A DNA stretch of 64,000 nt from Amycolatopsis mediterranei (GTDB taxonomy: Bacteria; Actinomycetota; Actinomycetes; Mycobacteriales; Pseudonocardiaceae), in the NCBI RefSeq assembly GCF_026017845.1, contig NZ_CP100416.1:4865076-4929075 (forward strand), written 5' to 3'. Made by a program: the position numbers and the translations under genes. The stretch's first letter is position 1. Every line of letters starts with the position of its first letter. This document shows positions 50,210-57,762 of this stretch, piece after piece. The notes under the pieces are model-generated. The model searched no databases. It saw nothing but the letters and a program-made list of their open reading frames with translations, and was not told where the DNA came from.

Positions 50210-50256
50210 CTCCGCTTTCGGCCACCGATGTTTGCGCCGGTATCCCCGTCGCGTGA

Positions 50257-51720
50257 CTAATTCAGGGGTGGCCGGCGCTCGGCCCACGGCCGGGCGCGTT
50301 CGAGCTGGGCCGCCAGCCGCAACAGCGCGCCGTCGGCGCCGAGCCTGCCGACGAACTGGGTGCCGATCGGGAGGCCGTCCGCGGTCCAGTGCAGCGGGAC
50401 GCTCATCGCGGGGCGGCCGGTGAGGTTGGCCAGCTGCGTGTAGGGCACCCAGCCGAGGTTGTCGGAAATCATCCGTTCCACCACCGGCGTGTGCCGCAGC
50501 AGCCCGGCCGCCCCGGCGGCGAGCAGGGCCCGCTGCGCCGCGCGCAGCGGCGCCGGGGAGGTGAAAGCGCCGATCCGCGGTGGCGGGGTGGCCGTCGTCG
50601 GGGTCAGCAGGAGGTCGTAGGACTCGTGGAACTCGGCCAGCCGCCGGGTGTGCTCGTGGCGCCGTTCGATGGCGCGCACCAGGTCGACCGGGCTCGTGGC
50701 CCGGCCCAGCGCGGCCATGGTGCGGGTGTCGAGTTCGAAGGCCGTGTCGCCGGCTCCGCTCGCCGTCCGGCATTCGGCCATCGCGTGCGCGCAGCTGACG
50801 AACCAGCTGGTCAGGAAGTCACGGGCCAGGGCGGCGTCGTCGAACGGCTGGGTGGGCAGCTCCACCACCTCGTGCCCGAGTTCGTCGAGCAGATCACCGG
50901 CCGCGCGCGCGGCGGCGACGGCTTCCGGGTGTGGGGCCGGGTTGATGGCGCTGGCGGTGCACAGCGCGACGCGCAACCGTCCCGGGTCGCGCCCGACCTC
51001 GTCCGCGAAGGGGGTCTGCGGACCGGCGGCGAGGTAGGGCGAGAGCGGTGTCGGGCCGGCGAGGACGTCGAGCATGGCCGCGGTGTCGCGGACGGAGCGG
51101 GAGATCACGCCGTCGGTGGCGGTGCCGCCGAGTCCTTCGGCGCGGGACGGCCCGGCCGGGATCAGTCCGCGTGATGGCTTGAGCCCGAACAGCCCGCACG
51201 CCGACGCCGGGATCCGGATCGAGCCACCCCCGTCGCTGGCACCCGCGCACGGCACGATCCCGGCGGCGACCGCGGCGGCCGCCCCACCGGAGGACCCACC
51301 CGGCGTGTGGCCGGTGTTCCAGGGGTTGCGGGTGGCCCCGAACAGGTCCGGTTCGGTGATGCCCTTGGCGCCGAATTCGGGCGTGTTGGTCTTGCCGAAG
51401 ACGACCAGCCCGGCACCGAGCCAGCGCTGGACCACGGTACTGGTCTCGGCGGCGGGCACCGCCGCCATCGACCGCGAGCCGCCGCTGGTGGGCGTCCCGG
51501 CCAGATCCTGGTGGAGGTCCTTGATCAGGAACGGAACGCCGGCGAAGGGCCCGTCCGACGCGCCGGCGGGCGGGTCCACTTCGCGCACGACGGCGTTGAG
51601 CCGCGGGTTGACCTGCGCCAACCGGTCCTGAGCCGCCTTGAGCAGGTCCGCCGGGGTGGCCTCGCCTTCGCGCACCAAGGCGGCCAGGCCCACGGCGTCG
51701 TGCTTCGGGTAGTCGTCCAT
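50257..51720 (-). CDS. Amidase-signature family enzyme
   Basis: A 487-residue amidase. The Ser-cisSer-Lys triad is visible: KDLHQDLAG with the Lys (about 68), TPGGSSGGAAAAVAAG with the cis-Ser (about 145), and GASDGGGSIRIPASACGLFGLKPSRG with the catalytic Ser (about 168). The last 200 residues are variable. Hydrolysis of a carboxamide is expected, substrate unknown (GatA-like proteins without GatB/C context are usually small-molecule amidases). ATG 51720 is a normal start. It stands alone. Confidence 0.88.
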   Translation of the reverse strand: MDDYPKHDAVGLAALVREGEATPADLLKAAQDRLAQVNPRLNAVVREVDPPAGASDGPFAGVPFLIKDLHQDLAGTPTSGGSRSMAAVPAAETSTVVQRWLGAGLVVFGKTNTPEFGAKGITEPDLFGATRNPWNTGHTPGGSSGGAAAAVAAGIVPCAGASDGGGSIRIPASACGLFGLKPSRGLIPAGPSRAEGLGGTATDGVISRSVRDTAAMLDVLAGPTPLSPYLAAGPQTPFADEVGRDPGRLRVALCTASAINPAPHPEAVAAARAAGDLLDELGHEVVELPTQPFDDAALARDFLTSWFVSCAHAMAECRTASGAGDTAFELDTRTMAALGRATSPVDLVRAIERRHEHTRRLAEFHESYDLLLTPTTATPPPRIGAFTSPAPLRAAQRALLAAGAAGLLRHTPVVERMISDNLGWVPYTQLANLTGRPAMSVPLHWTADGLPIGTQFVGRLGADGALLRLAAQLERARPWAERRPPLN

Positions 51721-51840
51721 AGGGTGATCCTGCCGCACGGCGCGGAGTTTCCGGCCCGACCGGCCGGGGCGGTGCACTCCCTTACCACGCCGCCCGGTCT
51801 GCGCTACCGTCGTGGGGGACCGCAGAAACCGGGGGGAATC

Positions 51841-53025
51841 ATGCGTCGACTGGTCGTCTCCGCCGCTTGCGCCGTGCTCGTGTTCACCGGCAGCGGCACC
51901 GCTGTCGCCGCCGCGGCCACGGATCCACGGCAGACCGCGCTGGATACCGCTGTGCAGGCCGGGAACGTGGGGATGATCGCCGTCGCCGCGGATCCGGCCG
52001 GCCGCTGGCGGGGGCGCGCCGGAGTCGGTGACGTCGTCACCGGGGCGAAACCCGACACGGGCGGGCGGTTCCGCATCGCCAGCGTCTCCAAGACGTTCAC
52101 CGCGACACTCGTGCTGAAACTGGCCGCCAAGGGCCGGCTGGGGCTGGACGAGCCGATCGCGAAGTACCTGCCCGGCCTGCTGCCCTACCCGGAGCCGATC
52201 ACCGTCCGCCAGCTGCTGCAGCACACCAGCGGCCTGCCGCGGGACCTGGCGCCGCAGTACACCTGGACGACGCTGGCGGAGGTGGACACCGAACGGTTCG
52301 AGCACTTCGGCGAGGTGGAGGCGATCCACGACAGCACCGAGCAGCCGCTGCTGTTCCCGCCCGGCACGAGCTGGTCGTACTCCAACACCGGCTACAACGT
52401 GCTGGCCCTGCTGGTGGAGAAGCTCACCGGCCGCCGGTTCGAGCAGGTGCTCGCCGACTGGATCACCGGGCCGCTGCACCTGACCGACACCTTCCTGCCG
52501 CGGGACTTCCCGCTGGTGCCGCACCCGGCCATCCGCGGCTACGAGCAGCTCTACCCCGCGCCGCACGGGCTGACGGACGTCACCGTCTACAACCTCAGCC
52601 GCTACTTCGGTGCCGGAGACCTCATCTCGAGCGCCACCGACCTGAACCGCTTCTTCCACGCGCTGCTCGGCGGCGAGCTCCTGCCCGCCGACCTGCTCAC
52701 GCAGATGAAGACCACGGTCCCGTGGCCGGGGCAGGGCGGGCTGCTCAGCTACGGGCTGGGGCTGATGCGCCTCTCCCTGTCCGGCATCTGCGGTCCCGGC
52801 GCTCCCGATGTCTGGGGCCACGCCGGGGACGTACCGGGGTACAACACGTGGAGCATGAGCGAAGAGACCGCCACCCGCCAGATCACCGTCGCGTCCAGCC
52901 CGGACCTGACCGCTTCGCCCGCTGCGGCGTCCGGCCGGATCCTGGCGATGGTGACGGAGTTCTGCAGCCCGGCGCTCCCCGAAGCCCAGGCCCACGCCAC
53001 TCAGCTTCAGGCCGCGGTGCACTGA
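51841..53025 (+). CDS. Secreted serine beta-lactamase-like hydrolase (class C/DD-peptidase fold)
   Basis: A 394-residue secreted enzyme of the beta-lactamase-related/DD-carboxypeptidase family. Signal peptide (about 1-27), SVSK (nucleophile Ser and Lys, about 80), YSNTGY (about 180, second motif), HAGDVPGY (third motif, about 325). Closest in type to D-alanyl-D-alanine carboxypeptidases and esterases of actinomycetes. ATG 51841 follows GGGGGG. TACCGT (about 51805) may be its -10. No regulator is adjacent. Confidence 0.88.
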   Translation: MRRLVVSAACAVLVFTGSGTAVAAAATDPRQTALDTAVQAGNVGMIAVAADPAGRWRGRAGVGDVVTGAKPDTGGRFRIASVSKTFTATLVLKLAAKGRLGLDEPIAKYLPGLLPYPEPITVRQLLQHTSGLPRDLAPQYTWTTLAEVDTERFEHFGEVEAIHDSTEQPLLFPPGTSWSYSNTGYNVLALLVEKLTGRRFEQVLADWITGPLHLTDTFLPRDFPLVPHPAIRGYEQLYPAPHGLTDVTVYNLSRYFGAGDLISSATDLNRFFHALLGGELLPADLLTQMKTTVPWPGQGGLLSYGLGLMRLSLSGICGPGAPDVWGHAGDVPGYNTWSMSEETATRQITVASSPDLTASPAAASGRILAMVTEFCSPALPEAQAHATQLQAAVH

Positions 53026-53029
53026 CTGA

Positions 53030-53077
53030 GCATTAGGAGTGCTAACGTTGCTTAAGAAGCTTTAGCTGGATTAATGC
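53030..53077 (+). promoter_or_regulatory. AT-rich regulatory region before LysE-type exporter
   Basis: GCATTA (53030-53035) and TAATGC (53072-53077) form the outer arms of an inverted repeat that encloses TTAAGAAGC and CTTTAGC. The region is more A/T-rich than the neighbouring DNA, and it precedes GTG 53103. LysE-type exporters are normally controlled by a LysR-type ArgP/LysG activator that binds such sites, but no such gene is adjacent. Confidence 0.4.
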
Positions 53078-53102
53078 CGCTCGCCGGTCATACCGTGGCG
53101 GG

Positions 53103-53705
53103 GTGCTGCCTCTCCTGCTGGCCGGGTTCGGAACCGGCCTGTCGCTGATCGTCGCGATCGGCTCCCAGAACGCCTTCCTGCTGCAACAGGGCCTGCGCGG
53201 CGGGGCCGTGGCGCCGCTGGTCGTGATCTGTGCCGTGTCCGATCTCGTGCTCATCGGGCTCGGGGTCAGCGGGATCGGGGCCGTGCTGGCGCAGTGGCCG
53301 GCCGCCATCGGGGTCATCGCCGTCGGGGGCGGCCTGTTTCTGCTCGGCTACGGTGCGCTCGCCACACGGCGGGCGTTCCGGCCGTCCGTGCTGACCGTCG
53401 GCGAGGACCGTACGCCGCTGCGGAAGGCGGTGCTCGCCTGCGTGGCCTTCACCTGGCTGAACCCGCACGTGTACCTCGACACGGTCCTGCTCCTCGGCTC
53501 GGTCGCGGTCGCTCACGGCGACGGGCGGTGGCTGTTCGGCCTCGGCGCCGGGGTGGCCAGCGCCGTCTGGTTCAGCGCACTCGGCTTCGGGGCGCGGCGG
53601 CTGGCCGGCGTGTTCGCGAAGCCGATGGCCTGGCGCGTGCTGGACGTCGTGATCGCCGTGACGATGACCGGGCTGGGACTGACGTTGCTGCTCGGCCGGG
53701 GCTGA
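53103..53705 (+). CDS. LysE/ArgO-family amino acid exporter
   Basis: A 200-residue membrane protein with six helices. GFGTGLSLIVAIGSQNAFLLQQG at the N-terminus and FTWLNPHVYLDTVLLLGSVA in the fourth helix region are LysE/ArgO signatures. It likely exports arginine or lysine (and analogues), protecting against excess. GTG 53103 fits the family start; TACCGT (53091-53096) is a close candidate -10. The gene is convergent with the MGMT operon. Confidence 0.88.
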   Translation: MLPLLLAGFGTGLSLIVAIGSQNAFLLQQGLRGGAVAPLVVICAVSDLVLIGLGVSGIGAVLAQWPAAIGVIAVGGGLFLLGYGALATRRAFRPSVLTVGEDRTPLRKAVLACVAFTWLNPHVYLDTVLLLGSVAVAHGDGRWLFGLGAGVASAVWFSALGFGARRLAGVFAKPMAWRVLDVVIAVTMTGLGLTLLLGRG

Positions 53706-54197
53706 TCACCACAGCCCCGACTCCGGTGGCCGCTCCAGCTCCAGGAGGAACGCCTTCCGCTGCACCCCGCCCGCGTAGCCGGTCAGTTTCCCGCCTTTGC
53801 CGACGACGCGGTGGCACGCCACCAGGATGCTCAGCGGGTTGCGCCCGACCGCCGCGCCGACCTCGTGCGGCAGGCCGCCGACCGCGCGGGCCAGCTCGCC
53901 GTACGTCGCCGTGGCGCCGTACGGGATCTCGGCGATTCCGGCCCACACCGCGCGGTCGAAGCCGGGGCCCTCCGCCCGCATCGGCACGTCGAACGCCGTG
54001 CGCCGGCCGGCGAAGTACTCCGCCAGCTGCCGGGCCGCCTCCGGGAACGCCGCGTCGTCGCGCTCGCCGAACGTGGTGCGGTCCGGGCGGGTCCAGTGGT
54101 TCGGGAAGTACAGGCCGGTCACGACGTCACCGTCACCGTCACTGTCGCCGACGATGGTCAGCGGGCCGACCGGGGAATCCACTAGCGCGTGCCTCAT
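53706..54197 (-). CDS. ogt: Methylated-DNA-protein-cysteine methyltransferase (Ogt type), variant active site
   Basis: A 163-residue suicide DNA repair protein. The N-terminal half has SPVGPLTIVGD, the C-terminal half FDRAVWAGIAEIPYGATATYGELA, the recognition helix, and LVACHRVVG. The active-site motif is ACHR instead of the near-universal PCHR; the Cys is present. It should remove methyl from O6-methylguanine. It is the last gene of a five-gene overlapping operon (ATGA to 54194). A second MGMT with a normal PCHR is also in the operon, so this one may have a different lesion preference. ATG 54197. Confidence 0.85.
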   Translation of the reverse strand: MRHALVDSPVGPLTIVGDSDGDGDVVTGLYFPNHWTRPDRTTFGERDDAAFPEAARQLAEYFAGRRTAFDVPMRAEGPGFDRAVWAGIAEIPYGATATYGELARAVGGLPHEVGAAVGRNPLSILVACHRVVGKGGKLTGYAGGVQRKAFLLELERPPESGLW

Positions 54198-54568
54198 CGG
54201 TTCTCCCAAGTAGTGCCGTCTGCTCGCGCGCCGCGCAGGCCGGGGAGCGGGAACCCTTCCAGCGCCGAGGTCGTGATCGTCCGATGTGGACTCCAGGACG
54301 TCGACAACAGGAGGCGGCGGGCCATGCCGGCCCAGCCCGCCGGGGTGGCGCTGACCACCCACGCGTCCGGCTCCGGCGCCGCGAAGCGACGGGCCTGGCG
54401 CAGCCACGACGCCGCCGTTTCGGGCCAGGTCACCGTCGCCAGCACCATCCCGTCCCACGCCGCGGCGATCTGCTCGCCGTCGGTCCGGGAGGACGAATCC
54501 GTGCCGATCACGATGTGCCGCGCCCGGCCGAGCAAGCCCAGCAGCGCCGCCAGTTCGAGCGATGTCAT
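54194..54568 (-). CDS. Unknown protein in the alkylation-repair operon
   Basis: A 124-residue protein. No family recognised with confidence. It has ALLGLLGRARHIVIGTDSSSRTDGEQIAAAW, then WPETAASWLRQARRF and DAWVVSATPAGWAGMARRLL, giving an alternating helix/strand pattern that could be a Rossmann-like or periplasmic-binding-like half-domain. It has no signal peptide. ATG 54568 overlaps the 2OG oxygenase stop and its own stop overlaps the MGMT start, so tight co-expression suggests that it belongs to the alkylation response. Confidence 0.6.
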   Translation of the reverse strand: MTSLELAALLGLLGRARHIVIGTDSSSRTDGEQIAAAWDGMVLATVTWPETAASWLRQARRFAAPEPDAWVVSATPAGWAGMARRLLLSTSWSPHRTITTSALEGFPLPGLRGARADGTTWENR

Positions 54569-55278
54569 GCCGCGTCGTGGAAGACGAGGCCGAGCGTGTG
54601 GCGGCGGCCGGACCGGACCACCGAGACGCCGTGGCGCACCGGGGCCGCCGACCAGCCGCGGGCCGAGCGGACCGGCCTGTCCCGGGTGGTGAACACCAGG
54701 CCGTGGCCCTGCGGGATGAGCGTCGCGGTGCCGCGGGACTGCGCGCGTGGGCGCTGCTCCACCAGGAGGAACTCGCCGCCGGTGTGGTCGGTGCCCGGGT
54801 CGTTGAGGTTGATCACCACCTGCAGCGGGAACACCTTGTCGCCGTAGAGGTCGCGGTGCAGCGCGTTCCACCCGCCCGTCTCGTAGCGCAGCAGGATCGG
54901 CGTCGGCCGCTGCTGACCGGCGTCGTGGCACACCGCCAGCCACTCGTCCAAAGTGGACGGCCACTCCGCTGGGCGCCCGAGGCGCGCGGCCCAGTCCTGC
55001 GCGATGGGCAGCAGCCGGGGGTAGAGCGCCTGCCGCAATCGCTGCACCGGTTCGGGGAACGGCGAAGCGAAGTAGTGGTAGTCGCCGTTGTCCCCGAAGC
55101 GGTGACGACGCAGGTTCACCGTCGCCCGGAAGTGCGTCGGCTCGTCCCACAGTGCGACCAGCCGCGCGCACTCGGCCGGGGTGAGCAGCTGCGGCAGGAG
55201 GGCGCTGCCGTAGTCGTCGACCTCGGCGGCCACCGCGGCCCAGTCGGCCGCGGCGACGCGCTCTTCGAACGTCGTCAC
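54565..55278 (-). CDS. 2OG-Fe(II) oxygenase in MGMT operon
   Basis: A 237-residue 2-oxoglutarate/iron oxygenase. Core motif LRYETGGWNALHRDLYGDKVFPLQVVINLND gives the HxD (HRD, about 135-137); RHGVSVVRSGRRHTLGLVFHDA holds the distal His and the Arg for 2OG binding. Family: actinobacterial proteins in alkylation operons, distantly related to AlkB. Oxidative demethylation of DNA or RNA alkyl lesions is the natural guess. GTG 55278 overlaps the stop of the second MGMT gene (GTGA). Iron and 2OG residues are seen; the substrate is inferred. Confidence 0.82.
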   Translation of the reverse strand: MTTFEERVAAADWAAVAAEVDDYGSALLPQLLTPAECARLVALWDEPTHFRATVNLRRHRFGDNGDYHYFASPFPEPVQRLRQALYPRLLPIAQDWAARLGRPAEWPSTLDEWLAVCHDAGQQRPTPILLRYETGGWNALHRDLYGDKVFPLQVVINLNDPGTDHTGGEFLLVEQRPRAQSRGTATLIPQGHGLVFTTRDRPVRSARGWSAAPVRHGVSVVRSGRRHTLGLVFHDAA

Positions 55279-55868
55279 GCCGCCTCCATCGTCAGCAGGA
55301 CCCGCTTGGCCTCTTCCCCGCCGGCGTACTGGCCGTACGACCCGTCGGACCGGACGACCCGGTGGCACGGCACCACCACCGGCAACGGGTTGAGCGCGCA
55401 CGCGGTGCCGACCGCGCGGACCGCCTTCGGGCTCCCTGCCGCCGCCGCGACCTGCGCGTAGCTTTCCGTGTTGCCGTAGGCGATCTCGGCCAGGTGATCC
55501 AGCACCGCCCGGCGGAATCCCCGAGCCAGCCGCAGGTCCAGCGGGACCTCGAAGGTGTGCCGCTCGCCGGTGAAGTACTCCTCGAGCTGGCGGGTGACCT
55601 CCTCGAACCGGGACGGGGCCCGGAGGATCCGCGGGCTGATGGCCGCCGCCAGCTCGGCCAGCACGGCGTCGTGGTCCTGGCGGTCGAAGGCCACCTTCAC
55701 CAGGCCCTGCTCGGTCGCCGCCAGCAGCAGCGGCCCCACCGGGGAGTCGACGACGTGGTAGGCGACGTCCAGCAGCCCCTGGCTGGCCGCGTCCGCGACG
55801 AGCCGCTCGTGCATCACGTTCGGGTCGAGCAGGACCTCGTTGGTGAAGAACTGGAACATGTCCGTCAT
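55275..55868 (-). CDS. ogt: Methylated-DNA-protein-cysteine methyltransferase (canonical)
   Basis: A 197-residue MGMT with a longer N-terminal extension (about 1-35; MFQFFTNEVLLDPNVMHERL) than usual. DSPVGPLLLAATEQGLVKVAF opens the domain; YGNTESYAQVAAAAGSPKAVRAVGTACALNPLPVVVPCHRVVRSDGSYGQYAGG has the standard active-site PCHRV and the recognition helix. It should transfer O6-alkyl groups to its cysteine. ATG 55868 overlaps the sigma gene stop (ATGA), and its own stop overlaps the 2OG oxygenase start. Confidence 0.9.
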   Translation of the reverse strand: MTDMFQFFTNEVLLDPNVMHERLVADAASQGLLDVAYHVVDSPVGPLLLAATEQGLVKVAFDRQDHDAVLAELAAAISPRILRAPSRFEEVTRQLEEYFTGERHTFEVPLDLRLARGFRRAVLDHLAEIAYGNTESYAQVAAAAGSPKAVRAVGTACALNPLPVVVPCHRVVRSDGSYGQYAGGEEAKRVLLTMEAA

Positions 55869-56341
55869 GAGTGCGCTCCTTCCAGGGGGTAGCAGGCTCG
55901 CAGGGCTTTGACGCCGTCGGCGGCCGCCCGGCGGGCGGCCTCGGCGGTGCCTCCGGTGATCTCCGCGATTTCGCGGTACGGCAGGCCGGCCAGGTAGTGG
56001 TAGGCCACGGCGAGGCGTTGCTTGTCCGGCAGTCTCGCCAGCGCGTCCCACAGCTCGCCGTTCCACGCGTCCGTGCGGCCCGGCCGGTCCGGGACGTCCC
56101 CGACCGGGACCGGCCGGCGGGCCTGCGCGCGGGTGACGTCGACGGCTTTGCGGTGCGCGATCGTGACGAGCCACGCTTGGACGTTCGCGTCGGCGGGCAG
56201 CTCCGGGTACGCCTTCAACGCGGCCAGGAAGGTTTCCGACCAGGCGTCTTCGGCGTCGGCGGAGCCGAGCACGGCCCGGCAGACCCGCAGGACCATCGGC
56301 CCGTGCTCGGCCACGACTTGCTCGAACGGTTTCACGATCAC
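55865..56341 (-). CDS. ECF sigma factor leading an alkylation-repair operon
   Basis: A 158-residue sigma-70 factor with region 2 (MVLRVCRAVLGSADAEDAWSETFLAALKAYPEL) and region 4 (LARLPDKQRLAVAYHYLAGLPYREIAEITGGTAEAARRAAADGVKALRACY). GTG 56341 or GTG 56335 is the start. It heads an operon where each gene overlaps the next by 4 bases (MGMT, 2OG oxygenase, unknown, MGMT). It has no adjacent anti-sigma factor, so control may be by autoregulation or by DNA damage. Whether its promoter autoregulates is not visible. Confidence 0.85.
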   Translation of the reverse strand: MIVKPFEQVVAEHGPMVLRVCRAVLGSADAEDAWSETFLAALKAYPELPADANVQAWLVTIAHRKAVDVTRAQARRPVPVGDVPDRPGRTDAWNGELWDALARLPDKQRLAVAYHYLAGLPYREIAEITGGTAEAARRAAADGVKALRACYPLEGAHS

Positions 56342-56376
56342 ACCAGGTAGACGTCCGGGGGCGCCGGAACGTGAGG

Positions 56377-57141
56377 TCAAGATTCCGCGGTACCGGTCAC
56401 GACGGTCGCGCCCAGCTCGTCGCAGGAGTGCACCTGCGGCGACAACCCCGCCGCCGCAAGGATTTCCGCGAGCACCGGTGCCTGCCGCTCACTCGATTCG
56501 ATCAGCAGGGTCCCGCCCGGCGCGAGCCAGCCCGGCGCGTCCGCGGCGACGCGGCGGGCGAGATCCAGACCGTCCGCGCCGCCGTCGAGCGCCACCAGCG
56601 GCTCGTGCAGGCGGGCTTCCGGCGGCATCGTCGAGACGGCGTCCGAAGGCACGTACGGCACGTTCGCCAGGAGGATGTCGACCCCTCCACGCAGTGACGA
56701 CGGCAGCGCGTCGTAGAGATCGCCCTGGTAAATATGGGCGTCCGGGAGGTTCAGCCGGGCGCACTCGACCGCGGCGGTCTCGACGTCGGCGGCGTGCAGC
56801 TCACGCGGCGGGCGCGCGGCGGCGAACGCGGCGCCCAGTGCCCCGGAGCCGCAGCACAGGTCGAGCACCACCGGGTCCGGGGGCGCGAGCGAGACGGCGA
56901 CGTCGACCAGGAACCCGGTGCGGTGCCGCGGCACGAACACCCCGGGCCGCACGGTGACGCGCAGGCCGTGGAACTCCGCCCAGCCCAGCAGGTGTTCCAG
57001 CGGCAGCCCGGCGACGCGGCGTTCGACGAGCGCGCCGAGTTCCGCGGGGGACGTGGCCGCGGCGACGAGCAGATCGGCCTCGTCCTCGGCGAACACGCAG
57101 CCCGCGGCGCGCAGCCGGGAGACGACAGTGGAAGTGTCCAA
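56377..57141 (-). CDS. Putative protein N5-glutamine methyltransferase
   Basis: A 254-residue HemK-like methyltransferase (TIGR03704). VVLDLCCGSGALGAAFAAAR is the SAM motif I (about 95-113), and ILLANVPYVPSDAV is the variant of NPPY that defines this subgroup. HemK/PrmC normally methylates release factors at GGQ; this subgroup has no known substrate. TTG 57141 matches the family N-terminus (RLRAAGCVFAEDEADLL). It lies 12 bases after the L,D-transpeptidase gene and 35 bases ahead of the sigma gene, so co-transcription is possible. Confidence 0.8.
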   Translation of the reverse strand: MDTSTVVSRLRAAGCVFAEDEADLLVAAATSPAELGALVERRVAGLPLEHLLGWAEFHGLRVTVRPGVFVPRHRTGFLVDVAVSLAPPDPVVLDLCCGSGALGAAFAAARPPRELHAADVETAAVECARLNLPDAHIYQGDLYDALPSSLRGGVDILLANVPYVPSDAVSTMPPEARLHEPLVALDGGADGLDLARRVAADAPGWLAPGGTLLIESSERQAPVLAEILAAAGLSPQVHSCDELGATVVTGTAES

Positions 57142-57153
57142 CGAGGAGGCAGC

Positions 57154-57654
57154 CTACAAGACCTGCACCGCGTCCCCGACGTTCAGCCCGTCGAAGAACG
57201 CCGCCGAATCGGCGTCGGTCAAGTGGACGCAGCCGTGCGACGGCGCGTCGAGCGGCCCGGCGTGGAAGGCGATGCCGCCGGCGGCGAAGAACACCGAGTT
57301 CGGCATGTCGGTGCCGTACTGGCCGCTGCGGTGCTCGCGGTCCTTCCACACGACGCGGAACGACCCGGCGGGCGTCGCCTGGTCGGGTGGCCCGAACCCG
57401 GCCGGGACCGGGCCGCGGACCACCTGGCCGTCCCGCAGCAGCCAGGCCAGCCGCTGCGCCAGGCTCACGCACGCCCCGGTCGCGACGGCGCACGGCGGCG
57501 CTGGCGGGGGCGCGGTGGTCGTGGTCGGCGGAGCCGAAGTGGTGGTCAGCGGCACCGGCTCCGCGATCGGGCTCGGCGTCGTGGTGCGCGGCGCCGAGCA
57601 AGCCGCCGTGACCAGCACCGCCCCCAGCAGGGTCACCACCCCGGTCCTGCGCAT
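57154..57654 (-). CDS. Small L,D-transpeptidase lipoprotein
   Basis: A 166-residue YkuD-fold enzyme. Signal peptide with lipobox VTAACS (C19), a Pro/Thr linker (about 22-55), then FHAGPLDAPSHGCVHLTDADSA with the catalytic HxxxxxxSHGCxxL signature (His and Cys present). It probably crosslinks or attaches proteins to peptidoglycan 3-3 bonds. ATG 57654 is a normal start. No partner gene is adjacent. Confidence 0.88.
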   Translation of the reverse strand: MRRTGVVTLLGAVLVTAACSAPRTTTPSPIAEPVPLTTTSAPPTTTTAPPPAPPCAVATGACVSLAQRLAWLLRDGQVVRGPVPAGFGPPDQATPAGSFRVVWKDREHRSGQYGTDMPNSVFFAAGGIAFHAGPLDAPSHGCVHLTDADSAAFFDGLNVGDAVQVL

Positions 57655-57762
57655 CCGTTATCTCCCTCGACGAACGTCCTGCCGGGGATCACTACGGGTG
57701 AACGGCCCCGAAGGTTGAGCGCGAAGGGGTTACCCCGGGCGGGCGACGCCGAACCGCCGGCG

